Shown: positions 47,092 to 59,149, counted from the first letter of the stretch. The stretch is 64,000 nt of DNA from Hysterangium stoloniferum (GCA_015178975.1 WHVD01000082.1:1-64000), one strand, 5' to 3'. The notes: generated by a model from the letters alone, not told the origin. A program made the numbers and translations.

Positions 47092-48258
47092 TCACGGAAT
47101 AAACCTCACCTGTGATCCCTTCTTGGAGGGCGCTTCAGACTTAGCATCGTCCACAATAACGTGTTGGGTTGTCGCCCAATCCCGCATTGGAATCTGGCTC
47201 CAGTCTCTTGTGATGGCCTTCCCAAGCGACATGCGTAAAATAATCAAATTCGGCGCAATTCCCTGTACAAATGGTAATAAAAAATCAATGTCGGATGTTG
47301 AGAAAATCTATTCGAAAGGCTGACCGCTGCTGATCCAAGAAGCGCAGAAAAGGGAAATTGAAGGGGAATGTTTTTTGCAAACAATGGGATATATATGAGT
47401 GCGCAGATGGCATAAAGGGCACCTGATTCAATGAATATTGCTACTTCTGAGTTGAACGCAGACGGTTTGTTTTGACGGGTTGTCTCCCGTCCATCTCGTT
47501 CCTCTTGCCTTCGACCATTGAGAGCTCCACGGCAATAAAGAAGACGTATGACTATAAGGACGGTGCAGAGGACGTTCGTCGCTACGGAAAGTGACCAGAA
47601 GGGTGTACCAAAGTTGATTACAGATGCTTGACCAAAGGCAGCACCTGGTTTTGCCGTTTCGATAAGCAACCCAATACCCGTAGCTGTACCAACTTTCAAT
47701 TCTATAAAGGAACTGTATCAGCGCCATCATCACTCACCGAAGGCTCCAAGGAAGAGGAGGAAAGGGAATAGGAGAATCAGTCGATATCCGCCGTAAATTA
47801 CGAATGTCCTATACAGCTACACAACCTGAGATTAGTAAAACAAAGATCTTGTTAAATACAAAAAAGCGCGGCTGACAATCAAACTATCCGCAAGCCAAAT
47901 GTTTACAGTATAAGTCGTGTCCTTGAGCACTGCCAGTCGACTGGAGAGCTGTCCAGCAAATTCACCTGGGTTGACGGAGCTCTCCACGAACTCGATCTCA
48001 CTCCATTTCGCGCCGGATATAAAGTATATCGTTTGGATTACCAGCATCACAGTAGTGTATCCTATGAGGATTTGCCTCTGCGTCGTCGCTCGATGACGAC
48101 GAACGACGAGGTAGTGCAGAGTGATTCCCGCTAGTACGACGTATATTCCTAACAAATTTAGTAATGGGATAGAGTAAGCATAGGAAATTGTTACCATAAG
48201 TGACGGAGGCCACTATAGCAGCGGCATAACTCATGCGAGAGGCGGTTAACGACGACAT
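47092..48258 (-). CDS. Multipass membrane protein, paralogue 2, 314 aa
   Basis: Exons 48258-48195, 48148-47877, 47816-47738, 47683-47325 and 47262-47092 join in frame. Exon number, phases and the 79-nt third exon match paralogue 1 at 34939-36198. Shared segments include MSYAAA, YFISGAKWSEIEFVES, TVNIWLADSLI, ETAKPG, VINFG and IPLFAKNIPL. The third cytoplasmic loop is longer and rich in Arg, Gln and Glu. Intron 1 uses a normal GT donor. Function is unknown. Confidence 0.8.
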
Positions 48259-48946
48259 GGGAACGACTAAAGAGAAACAAATGGTACAGAAACGTTAAGA
48301 TTCATTGTCCCCCTGTTATATTTAATTCACATCATCAGGTACACATATGTGCCATCGTTCCAGTCCCGAATTTTTTGGCATCTCGAAATTTAACCGAGAT
48401 TTTATTTGTGATTGTTTCGTAGCATACAATAGGGATCTTCATCAGAGCAAACCGGGATGGACAATTACGCCGGACAAATCAAATACCTGGTATAAAAGAT
48501 CGATATCGGTGGACGATCCGTGACAGTAGTAGCCCTTGCAACAATTGTGTCTACGGCTATATAGATGAGATTCACATGCAAGAATCAATCACTTTTCTTT
48601 ATCACATGATTCAAGGTTCGAGATTCGCCCGAGAATGGCTGCGCTTCTCATATTTGATTTTAAGTCAGATAAACGAGCGGAGGAAATGAGCGCTTAGCGT
48701 CCCGGACCTTGAAGCTTCTTGCGCCAAAACCCTGTATTTATATCTTCCCACGCTGGATACTTTCCACAAATATTTAATAGGAATTTCCATAACAAGAAAT
48801 TACCGAAGAATTGCCAAGATTGAAAGAATAGATTCCTAGCTGTGTAAATGCACATCACAAGTCAATACAGTGTCCAGGCGCTGCAATCGGATTAGTTACG
48901 TGATATGTTTTTATAACTGCACTCACATCACAATTGTTCTCTACAT
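48259..48946. other. Intergenic region between divergent genes
   Basis: Probably the promoters of the membrane protein and the second S12 hydrolase. No motif stands out. Confidence 0.45.
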
Positions 48947-51195
48947 ATGCATCGTATACGAATGTTGCTTGGACTAGTCGCATTATGTTGCTCAGGGATA
49001 CTGGTACTCCAGAACTCACTTTTCGTCTTGGCCAGTGGGCGTGGACTCCAACAGCCCCTTCCAAAGGAAGAAGAAATTGGCGGTACCGAAAGTCTCCTTG
49101 ACGATGAGTTTTCTACATGGATCGAAGAGACAGGTCGCTCGTGGGGGATGAAAGGCATAGCTATTGCTATTGTAAGGAAGAATTCCACAGCAGAAGAAAC
49201 TAGCTGGACCGTCGAAACAAAAGGGTATGGCATCGCAAACAGATTCGGTGACCTTGTCGACGAGGAGGTTAATTCATTCAATCGTTCTTTTCATTTTCAC
49301 TAACGTGACTTCCGTGAAGTCCCTCTTTTCTCTAGGATCAAACTCGAAACTTTTCACAGCTCTCGCCATGGGTACCGTAATTTCCGATGCCAGTAAGAAC
49401 TTGTCGTGGAACAGCAAAGTTAACGACATACTTCCATCCTCCGTGTGGGGCCTTCAAGACAAATATGCTGAGGCCCGCACCAACATCGTGGATATTCTGA
49501 GTCACAGAACTGGCCTACCTCGTCATGATCTGAGCCCCAGCAGAGGCGACTCGGTCGAAAATGCCGTACGTTAATTTATTCATTTCAACACATGTCACCT
49601 CAATGCTTATACCGCCAGTAGATTGCAAAAATTCGGCATCTGCGACCTGCTACCGAGTTTCGTGAAACGTGTGTATATGTGTCTGCTATTATCATATCTG
49701 AATTGGATTGACACCCTATAATCAGTGCACAGTATAATAATCGTCAGTATTCATAGCTCAGAAGTGTGAAAATTTAACCTGCTGATGTCAATTTTCCTAG
49801 ACATGTATGTGGTAGCCTCTCATATTATTTCTAAAATGACGGGCATGCCATTTGTATCGTACGTATATCGAAACATAATTGTTCCCATTGGCCTATCTTC
49901 CACAACATACAATACTTGCTGGGCCGAAGAATCTGGTAAACTAGTAGATGGTTTCATAAATGCTGGATTTCACGAATCGAAAGGAACGGGCTTTAGACAC
50001 CTTCGATTTCTCCCAGTTCCGTATTGGAATGTAAAAGGTGGCAGGGAACTTAACGCTGGTGCCGGGGGCATTATCTCCAATGCGAAGGATGTTGTATGTC
50101 ACTCCTCCCCTGTAAATTTGGTATCCGTTGTAATTATTTGTCAGGCGATTTGGCTTCAGACACTTCTAACATCTGGCCGATCTCCAGTTACTGGCAACTC
50201 AGTCATACCATCTTCCGTTGTCCACAGAGTTTCTCAAGGAGTTTCAATGCTGTCCCCCGGCTCCATGTTTCCAGAACTTAGCACTAAAATATATGGAATG
50301 GGTCAAGAGATGTATAGCTACCAGGGCGTAGAGGTGAGAGTCTCGGAAACTGACGACGTTGCGATGCACTTACAATGCGTTGTTCAATTGCAGCTAATTG
50401 AGCATTCAGGCAGTACTATTGGGCAACACTCCATTCTGACGCGTGCACCAAATCAAAAAATTGGCATCGCTGTTCTCACAAACTGGGACGATGGGGCATA
50501 TTTCCAAGAAATAGTCAAGTTCAAATTGCTGGAAAAGGCGTTGCGCTTAAAATCCGTCGATTGGAACGAACGGTAAGTTGTATCAACAATAAATGTCACT
50601 CAGGGACTTAGCATAGTTCAGTTATCGGGAGATATCCAATCAAGTGGAGAGGAACATGCAACAACGCAAGGCCCAGCGTCCCGCAAATCCTCTTCCCCCA
50701 ACCACCTCTGTTAAGGAATTGGAAGGGTTGTATTACAATCCTGCCTATGGTAAAATTGGTCTTTGTGCTTTTCCTCCTAGAAATAAAATTCGTGTGGAAT
50801 GTGAAACACTCATTGCGGACGCCAGAACAACTCTTCGGCCATTACTTGACGATTCCACGCCCGCATTGCTCGGCAGTTGGCCAAAGACTTGGTCGTCTCA
50901 TCTCATAATCCAGCATCTCTCAGGGGATAATTTCACCGCATCGCCACCATATGTTTTTCCAGCCCCGTTTCCAAATGATACCCAACGAGACGCGGATGAA
51001 ATCACCCCATTTGCCATTAAGTTTGGTGGAACTGATTGGCAAGTGCAGTTTTTGTTCAATGAAGGTGCCGAGGCTTCTCCGACTGCCGCCATTGGAATGG
51101 CATGGAAGGGTATGTGGGGCGCTGGGAGAGGCGTCAGTTCTCCCAGTGGCGGGGGCCGAGACGGGGCTGAGGTTTGGTTTGACAAAATTGTATAA
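48947..51195 (+). CDS. Secreted S12/beta-lactamase-type serine hydrolase 2, 621 aa
   Basis: Eight exons join in frame: 48947-49267, 49320-49565, 49622-49668, 49726-49742, 49801-50093, 50145-50333, 50394-50572 and 50622-51195. Exon 4 is 17 nt and encodes part of the active-site YNN motif. A signal peptide (residues about 5-30) precedes SxxK (Ser114-Lys117, GSNSKLF), YNN (208-210) and HSG (375-377). The C-terminal 200 residues form the extra domain usual in fungal homologues (ELEGLYYNPAYG). It is diverged from the copy at 43994-45952 in sequence and exon plan. Secretion is likely; the substrate is unknown. Confidence 0.87.
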
Positions 51196-52024
51196 GAGGT
51201 TGAATCGCTTGGACTGTCGCAGTAGCTAAATTTTCCACCATCACATTAAACTATACCATATACAATATATCCTCTGCAGGCTTCCTTTGACCTGTACACG
51301 AGCTCAGCCAATGATTTATACAGACTGGGGCCAGAGCGCCGCAAGGATGGTCGCCCGCTTGGGTATTATGAAACCCATTGACATGAGACTTTCAACAAAC
51401 CACTCGACCTGAATGAGGTATCGATTCCGTTCGTAAGGTTCCTAATTCTGAGTAATATCATCCAAACAACGTGGTGACTGGAGTGATTATTGCCATTGTA
51501 TGTGGAATCATCATTATAGCCTAGTGTCGGTCCTACGCATTTTTGTGGTGCATGGGAGGCCTTCGATCCCGAGACACTGAGATATTCATTGGGGAATTGG
51601 GAAACACGCTTCTGTTCTGTTCTAGCTCAGCAGGATAAAAAACTCTAAGTTGAGGTATGATACCGAACCACAGTTCACGATGGAATGACCGTTCAGAATG
51701 GAACGACCGGTTCAGAATGGAACGACCGGTTCAGAATGGAACCAAAGTTCACAGTTGGGGGTTGTGAACTTGCCCTCTGAAATGATAATGATACTCTTCT
51801 TCCCGATTGACCATTTAGTAACAGCACAAAGTTTGCAATTGATTTCCCATGCAATGACTTCTTTGGTCGTCATTGTTGCTCACTAACACTAAGTTTGCCA
51901 CAGTCAGCACCAAGTTAACGAAAGGACGCATAGTAAAATACAGTAAGTGTTAGTAACTTCGTCGTCAATACACAAGAACTTCCACTACACATTCTCAGTG
52001 TTTACACACACCCACAACAGGTTT
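51196..52024. other. Intergenic region with short tandem repeat
   Basis: No gene. It contains the 19-bp repeat listed separately. Confidence 0.5.
51676..51745. repeat. 19-bp tandem repeat, about 3.7 copies
   Basis: The unit is CGGTTCAGAATGGAACGAC with one shortened and one diverged copy. It is non-coding. Confidence 0.65.
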
Positions 52025-54055
52025 TTAAGACCCATCTCCCAACCTTCGTATGCGAGCACCAGCCAGGCTCGACCGAAATGTATTCCTTTGAGGCTCTGCA
52101 GAATCGGGCTGGGCCACGTCTGATTCCTTGTGCTTAGGATCCTGTTAATTTTGACATTCTGTCACTATATATATGTATAATGCACGTTTTTTTTTACCTC
52201 CATATCAATAACCAAAGCCCCTGTATGCCACCCCGAAGCAGCTATATCAAAGACAAAAACTTCCCGACCGTTATCTCCATTCTGGGTACCGAATTTTACC
52301 TCTGTAGGTTCTATGACGTCTGGAGGGTTTACGGTGTTCGGGGGTGGGCCCCAATACAACTTGGCGCGCTCCCGGTCGAGATGGGTGGAATATCCTCCCG
52401 GACTACCAACGGGCAATTGCGTTGGGTCTCCCAGACCGAGTGCACCCTTCGAATAAGCACCCCATGTCAGAACCTTCCCAGTCGATGTCAAAGCACCGAA
52501 ATGATAATCTCCCAGAACGACTGAGATGATGTTATTATTCTGAAGTGATGGAATCACATCTGGTGGCGATTTAGGGCCACTCTCTTTGGAACCTTTGAGA
52601 ACAATCGAGGATGATCCAGTCGAGTAAGCAAAGAACGTCAGGAAATGAGCAGAGATCTTTTACGATGTCAGAGTGCATGAATGGAAATTTGCAAAATAGA
52701 GCTCACATGAGTGATCTTGAAAGATGCAGGAATCGCAATATTCTGAAAGGCTGGCAATGCACGAATGTGTTGTGGTTCACTAAACGCCTCCAACTACTTA
52801 TGCATTAACGCTATGCCAAATAAACATAATATAAGAAACTTACATATTGCCATCTAAGAGGCTGCAAACGGCTTTGGAAGCTTTCGATCCCCTCGAAAAA
52901 GTCAACTTTAAGAACATGACCGCCTTCCGTTATTGCGACGATGAAGTTATCACCAGCAGCAATCTTCACAATCTTATCTCCCACAGGTTGATCATTTCCT
53001 CTTAAATGAGGCAAATTCAATGTGTGGTCGAGAATGGGTAGTGGATCAATATCAACCTCCCAAGGCTGGCATTCTATGATTCCGTCTTTGGGATGCTCTG
53101 GATCATTACTTGAGTGGGCATCAACCAGTTGGCCCGCCTCGCCATCAAATGGCCACCAGACATAGACCTCGCCGGATTCGACTAAAATGGCAGAAAACCT
53201 CCAACCAGATTCGATTTGACGGGGTGTATTGAGTAGCGCAGATGCCGAAACTAAGGGACTAGTTAGGACATACGGTTGGCTCCAGGATGTGAAGATCCAG
53301 ACATGATTTCGGTCTGATAAAGCACTTGTATGCCCGCGTCCGCCTCTGTATCATCAATTAGTATTCATCGATGAATGTACGCGGTTCACACACGATAACA
53401 TTGTAATACGTTGCGGCAACTTCAATCTAGCAGGGGTGACAACTCTTTGGCTTGAAAAATTTTCCCCATCAAGACGACCTAAATGCATTTTAACATTTCA
53501 CGGTGATCCTACATTGTAATTTACCAGAAACATGTATGTTGCCTTCTGAATCAAGGGCATGGAATGCCCTGTCGTGGCATTAGGCCAACATCAAATTATG
53601 TAAAACACTCGACTGACCATCCTGAAGCGACCAACGAGACAATGCGAGGCCCATTAACATTTAACTGCTTTGGGTATGGCACCGATTGCGCAACAATGCC
53701 CCTTTGCCGGGGTTGATATCCGAGTCCTAATCTGTTATCATCATTCAATCTTGACAAAGACTAGTTAGTTTGATCCTTCACTTAAGGGCAATCCTCAACT
53801 GTGTACTCACCCCCAGACGTAACATGTGGAGTTCTTAACGCCTCTGTATAGAAACTTGTAGCCTTTCGTTCTGGCATTCGAGGAGTCGGAAAAATTGTAG
53901 TCCTCTTTCAGCTTACGCTTCCAGAATGTATCATCATCACAAACACTTGCAAGATATTTACAGGTAGCGCTTAGAGATGGAATAGATTCGAGAGCTACAT
54001 AAGGCAGAAGGTCGTCAATTAGGACCTCTAGCGGTATATCGGTAAGCCAAGTCAT
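52025..54055 (-). pseudogene. F-box/RCC1-repeat protein with an apparent one-base frameshift
   Basis: Exons 54055-53811, 53749-53618, 53568-53525, 53477-53392, 53343-52844, 52793-52707, 52656-52198 and 52141-52025 have good borders, but total 1,670 nt, one short of a whole number of codons. The N-terminus is an F-box (DIPLEVLIDDLLPYV, then LSATCKYLASVC). RCC1-type blades follow (LGLGYQP, ISAHFL, VLTWGAYSKGALGLG). In exon 4 (about 53455-53463, A5T3 on the plus strand) the frame shifts. One more base there would restore reading through to the next blade. It could be a true frameshift, a sequencing error in a homopolymer or an unseen splice variant. SAF1-like proteins recruit substrates to SCF ubiquitin ligases. 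About 556 aa if intact. Confidence 0.75.
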
Positions 54056-54065
54056 GATGGTGTGG

Positions 54066-54440
54066 ATCAAAAGGATCGTATTACATAACTGTGGCTTATT
54101 GTTGCCGCCGGCTCGGCTCGGCTGCTAAACCTCGAAGCCAAATCATTTTTAGTCGGTCCGAGTCAAAGCAAGTGAAGTAGCTTTTATTACTACACTTAAT
54201 ACTTAGTACTCAGTTATGCCTAGAACATTGTTATTAGCAATATGCTAGCCATTTAGTTTTGCAACTGTATGAAAATAACAAGCGCGTCATAGTCTGGTCT
54301 CTCGGGTATCGCCGGAAACCCATGGAGGGCAGAACAAAGGCTTGCAATTGTTTCTTTGTCTCACAGAACATTCGACTATATTCTTTCCATTCCTTTCGTT
54401 ATTTTTCATTTGTTATTACATTTTTTTTTGCGATGTAATT
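54066..54440 (+). repeat. Dispersed repeat, copy 1 (next to the F-box gene start)
   Basis: It aligns with 57315-57487 plus 57905-58080, sharing ATTACATAACTGTGG, AGCCAT, CAGAACAAAGGCTTGCAA and TTTGTCTCACAGAACATTC. Copy 2 has a 417-bp segment in the middle that is missing here. The family is unknown. Confidence 0.65.
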
Positions 54441-54936
54441 GAAGGGCTACTGCATGCTCCTGATCACAAGAACAACTAAGGTTGTTACACTATACCACAG
54501 AGTCACGAGGTACCAATCGTTTTTTTCAACCATTTCAATCACCATGTCCTATATTTCTCCAATATAATTCGTCCCCGAATTTCTCATTCTTAAACTATAA
54601 GAACAACCAAGACTATTACATTATACCTCAGTCAATTTTCACTGCATGTTGACTGAGGCCTGAGGTATATTATCTAGTTCATCTTCCACAATAGTATTAA
54701 CTCATTATTTTCTTTATGGTAGATATTATATTTGTCACAGGTTATGGGTCCCATCCCATGTTGCTGAACTAAACAATTTCTTTTCAATCCAAACCCAAAC
54801 CAAAAGGCAACACATACAGCAGTATTGAAAGATGTGTCACACCAAAACTCTGAACTGATATTATAATTGACCACTGAATATGTCCACACAACCGGCACTT
54901 TTCCAGCTTCCAGCTGAAGAACATTTCAACAGGAAC
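54441..54936. other. AT-rich intergenic sequence
   Basis: No gene. Short self-similar words occur, such as a repeated TATTACATTATACC-like phrase. Confidence 0.4.
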
Positions 54937-55753
54937 TGTTAAGTTCCAGATCTCGGGGCAGATTTTCCAGTGGATATTCTGGACACTTCCTGGAAATATG
55001 TCCACAAAGTTTCAGAGAATTAGTCCAGGAGTTTCTGAGGATTAGTTTGGGTGTATCAGAATATTACCAGAGTACAGATGGACTTGGCTTCAGCTTATAT
55101 GCTGCACCCTTGTGCACTCACTTGGATGTCCATATTTCAGAGGGCAGATATATGCCAGAGTATTTATGGATACTTGGAGTTCTGGGGAGTCTGGATGTCC
55201 AGATTCCAGAGAGTTCCAGATATTGAGTGTACAGAAAGATGGAAGGGATAAGACACTAAGTTGAGATACAAACTAATTCAAGATTTAAACTAAAGAGTAA
55301 GTACATGACTATGGAAGACTGTATAGATGTTCCAATAATTGTACTACAAATCTAGAAGTATAATAAGACCTATTTGGAAATGTTTCCAAACTAATCATAC
55401 AATAACAAGTCAGATAAATGGGGAAACAAGGATGGGGACAGATCAGGGAAAAAGTATAAGAACAATAAAAAAGTGAATGAATAACTGTCAACCTGTCAGT
55501 TACCAAATGTGGAACAAGGATGAGGTTCAGAAGTCTGGGAGCTAGAAATGTTCCATGGATTGAAGTCACATCAGAAAGGTACAGGGAATCAAAGTATCCA
55601 GCAATGGGTTGTAACAGAAGGTTGGGCCACAGATCAAAGTATCTAGAACAAACACTGGGAGTCCAACCAGAAGTCCAGGTCAGAAAATGACTAGGGACAT
55701 GTGGAGAACTCAACTGTTAAAGGGCAGAGTCCGATGGGTTCTGAGTCATAACA
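54937..55753 (-). repeat. Diverged gypsy LTR relic, borders tentative
   Basis: The conserved U5 box (GGACTTGGCTTCAGCTTAT) at 55079-55110 is in minus orientation. Candidate ends are TGTTAAG (54937) and GTCATAACA (55753), but the flanking 5-mers (GGAAC and GGAGG) do not match, so one border may be wrong. Confidence 0.4.
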
Positions 55754-55817
55754 GGAGGTGTCTAGTCAAGGGCAGAATACCAGAACAGGATTTGGATTGA
55801 AGGGTACATACTTGAGG

Positions 55818-56525
55818 GATGAAGGTTGGGTTCTGGTGGATTCCGGATCTTGATATTGGTCCAGAAGATGGTTTGAAACCTGATATGATTTCCAGGAAAT
55901 ACTCCATGGAGTCTCCAGGAATGGAACTTCACAGGAACCAATGGTACTCCTGGAAAGAGATGATGCCTGCAGTAAATGCTCACAGAGTGCATGGTTACCT
56001 TTGCAGAGAGATTACAAAACCCCAAATTTCAACAGCACAAACAGCAACAAGCTATTGGGGGTCTATGACACAATGCAGGGTGGATGGGCACAATATGATG
56101 CATATGCAAAAAGCATGATTGTTCTAAATATCAAGAACCCTCTCAGCTTTGAAATTAAGTCAACACAGACTGCAGCAGAGGCTTGGACCACACTCACCAG
56201 TACATATGATGCTGTTTCTGACATTGGCTGTCTCAATGCTGAAAACACACTATGGTCCATTAGACACATATGTAGATGGTGCTGATATAACATCACACTT
56301 TTCTGTGCTTTGGAAGGCACGGGAGAGAGCAAGTGGGCAGGGCAGCAGGATTGACAACTCTGAGTTCCATACTATAATCCTAGGGTCAATGCCTCAGGAA
56401 TGGTCCATATACATCAGCACTCTTTATGAGCAAAAGACATCAGCAGATGTCATTCCCAGCTCACAATGCATGACACCATAATAGCACACCATAGCAAAGC
56501 AGTCATACAGACCAGCCAGGCTTTG
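55818..56525 (+). pseudogene. Copia-type gag relic
   Basis: Shifted frames give NQWYSWKEMM, YDTMQGGWAQYDAYAKSMIV, AAEAWTTLTSTYD, ITSHFSVLWKARERA and ILGSMPQEWSIYISTLYE, the UBN2/gag order of Ty1/copia polyproteins. Frame breaks occur near 55940, 56145 and 56275. A gypsy solo LTR interrupts it at 56526. Confidence 0.7.
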
Positions 56526-57247
56526 TGTTACGACCATGTCGCAACCCTATCGGTCCCGAGGTTATCGCCACTTATCAACGTTTCAAGTCACCATCTCGGA
56601 AACCATCAGCCCCGAAGCTGACATATGTTTTCGCAAAGATCAAACTCCGTTTACGCCCACGTCAAAATAACTCGTATTGTCTGGTCAAACTTTTGATACG
56701 TCCCCTTTATTATGTTGATCCGTTCAACCTTATGTTTCACATATGTCTATCTATATTTGTAGTCCTTGAACTATTTCCTTTTATCATAATCCCACTCTCG
56801 GTTATCATCAGCCTCTGAACTAATCATAAACTTCCCGTTCCTAGTCAAGCTTATTGTTAATGCTGTTTTCCACCCTTCTCCCCATTAGTACTTTCTAGAC
56901 GCCTGTTACTTGTATATGAACCCGCTGTAGTTGTAGTTACTAGGCAATCAGGATATCGACTCAGAATACCCTCATATGTCTGTAATAGTCTCATACTAAG
57001 AATCCCCCCATCCGCCTTCGCGTGTGCTCGCCCACTCCCGGCCCCGACCCCTTGGCCCGACGCTCGACTTGTCCTTTGGTTCCAATCGGTATCTCACCGA
57101 AAGGAGCTCCTTAGGATTAGTCTTTGCCTGCCCGAAATCTAAGGACACCCTATGGATATTTGCGAGGGCGCAGCACATAAGCTGAAGCCAAGTCCTTCCG
57201 ATCGGTCCTGTCGGCCACCAACATTAGTCAGTTTTCAGTTCTTAACA
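56526..57247 (+). mobile_element. Gypsy solo LTR, 722 bp, duplication CTTTG
   Basis: It begins TGTTACGACC, ends CTTAACA and is flanked by CTTTG at 56521-56525 and 57248-57252. It belongs to the same family as the LTR at 12545-13296 and the split LTR at 1107-10583. The predicted transcript start has AATCAGGATAT where the 12545 copy has AATCAGAATAT. Confidence 0.9.
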
Positions 57248-57314
57248 CTTTGGCCACAACACAACATGAAGCTCATTTGTCTGCTTGAATCCAGAAGTCA
57301 TGATGTGGATGCAA

Positions 57315-58080
57315 TCAAAAGGTCATATTACATAACTGTGGCCTAGCTACTAAATCTCGGAGTCTTAGTTGGTCCAAGCCAAAGCAAGTGATGTGGCTTT
57401 TATTACACACTTTGTACTCAATTATGTCCTAGAACATTATTATTAGTAATAAATTAGCCATTTGGCTTTGTAACTGCATGAAAATGTTGTTGGAATAACA
57501 AGGGTGTTATATGTGAGGTTTAAAGCACTAAATAACAATACTTAGTATTTGCACACTGTAAACCAAATAGCTAGTATTGATTACCTAAATAATACTAGGT
57601 AATGATAATAAGTGACTGAATCTGGAAACAATGATCGCAAGTATCTCACCTCAGTATTTGCATGTTGTATGCCAAATAGTTGAGAAGAAGTTGACTGGAA
57701 TGGCTTCTTTTTAAGCTAATTCAGAACAAAAGGAAGAGTGATAAAGTGGAAACAATAGTATGGAATGTACTAGAATGTTTCAAAGAAATATTGCAGTGAC
57801 AAAGGGAACAATAAAGAAGTAAAACAAAAGGAGGCTTTTGTTTATGTGTCATGGCCCTTACTGCTATACCATAAAGGGACTGTTGTTCACTTGCTATTCC
57901 AACATCATAGTCCTGGTCTCTCAGGTAGAGCTGGAAACCCATGCAGGGTCAGAACAAAGGCTTGCAACTGTTCCTTTGTCTCACAGAACATTCCACCATG
58001 TTCTTTCCAGTACTCTTTGTTATTTTCCTTTGTTATTTTCCTTTGTTGTTACATTTATTTTGTTCCCTGAAAATGGTCAC
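57315..58080 (+). repeat. Dispersed repeat, copy 2, with internal 417-bp insertion
   Basis: Pieces 57315-57487 and 57905-58080 align with 54066-54440. The intervening 57488-57904 starts TGTTGGAATA and ends TATTCCAACA. Confidence 0.6.
57488..57904. mobile_element. Possible copia-type solo LTR or TIR element, 417 bp
   Basis: Ten-base perfect inverted termini (TGTTGGAATA/TATTCCAACA) with TG...CA ends resemble copia LTRs. Flanking 5-mers (AATGT and TCATA) do not match, so no target duplication supports it. The shorter copy at 54066 retains TAACAAG, which may be remnant sequence. Confidence 0.4.
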
Positions 58081-58778
58081 TTTAGTTACAGCTTGTTTCG
58101 GGTACATAGTCTGGAGTTTGGAAGTCAATGAAAAAATTCTGCTTTGGATCTCAAAAGTAATTGCCATGTAACTCCATAACAAGAGGGAAATAAGATATAA
58201 AATTTTGTATTTAATATATTTATATATGGGACAAGCCATTCCTGTATGTAAAATGTCCTGTAAACTGTTATTTAAATTTGGACCTCTGAGCAAGAATCAG
58301 GTCCCCTGCCACAAATGTACATATTTTTGGTTCAAATCACAGCTTGTATGCAGGACTAGTAGAGGTATTCTGTACTACTAATATTATTGTCATATAAGCC
58401 TCAAATTAGAAATTTAGATATAATATACAAAATCATACAAGCCAATATTATCACCAAATTGGGGCAGGGCAGCTGATTCTTGCATAGAGGTCGAAATTTA
58501 AAATAAGAGTTTATAAGACATTGTGCATACAGGAATGGATTGCCCCATATATAAATATATTCAATACAAATTCCATATCTTATTTCCCTCCTGTTATGGA
58601 GTTACATAGCAGCTACTTTTCAGATTCAAAGCAGAATTTTTTGATTGATTTTTAAACTCCAAACTATGTACCTGAAACAAGCTGTAACTAAAGTGACCAC
58701 TTTCAGGGAACAAAATAAATGCAATAGTAAAGGAAAATAACAGAGAGTAATGGAAAGAACATGGTGGAATGTTCTGTG
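57983..58778. repeat. Large inverted repeat (foldback), arms about 250 bp
   Basis: 57983-58258 and about 58525-58778 are inverted copies, for example ACAGAACATTCCACCATGTT against AACATGGTGGAATGTTCTGT and the paired AAGTGACCA segments. The loop is about 270 bp. The right arm stops exactly where the LTR of the third gypsy element begins. Confidence 0.75.
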
Positions 58779-59107
58779 TGTTAGGACTGAGAAACCTGCC
58801 AGGACCTGGAATGCACCCTATAAGTATCTGACTCTCTATATTGTGTGATCTCACCACCAGACTCTGCCCAGACAACCTGGACTCCATTCTATATGTGCTG
58901 ACTCTCTGTATCATATGGATTATGCACTGGAACCCACCCAGACATTCTGGAGCCCCTTGTTCTTAATCTGTCTTTGCCCATTTGTCATCTGGTTTAGTTT
59001 ATTGCCAAGTTTCCCTATTTGTTTGACATCTGGTTTATTGTGTTATTGTACTCTTGATATGTCTTTTTGTATGTCTAAGTTAGTAGTACAATAATCTACT
59101 AGTGTGA

Positions 59108-59149
59108 GGAGTATGCTTTTACCACAGTTTCATTGTGGTAAAACACTCC
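59108..59149. other. Strong hairpin in the LTR
   Basis: GGAGT, 4 nt, TTTTACCACA, a 7-nt loop, TGTGGTAAAA, 1 nt, ACTCC. The ten-base inner arms are perfect. Confidence 0.55.

Noticed and set aside
57488..57904. Confident copia solo LTR
   Set aside because: Ends are convincing but flanking 5-mers do not match, so it is listed only tentatively.
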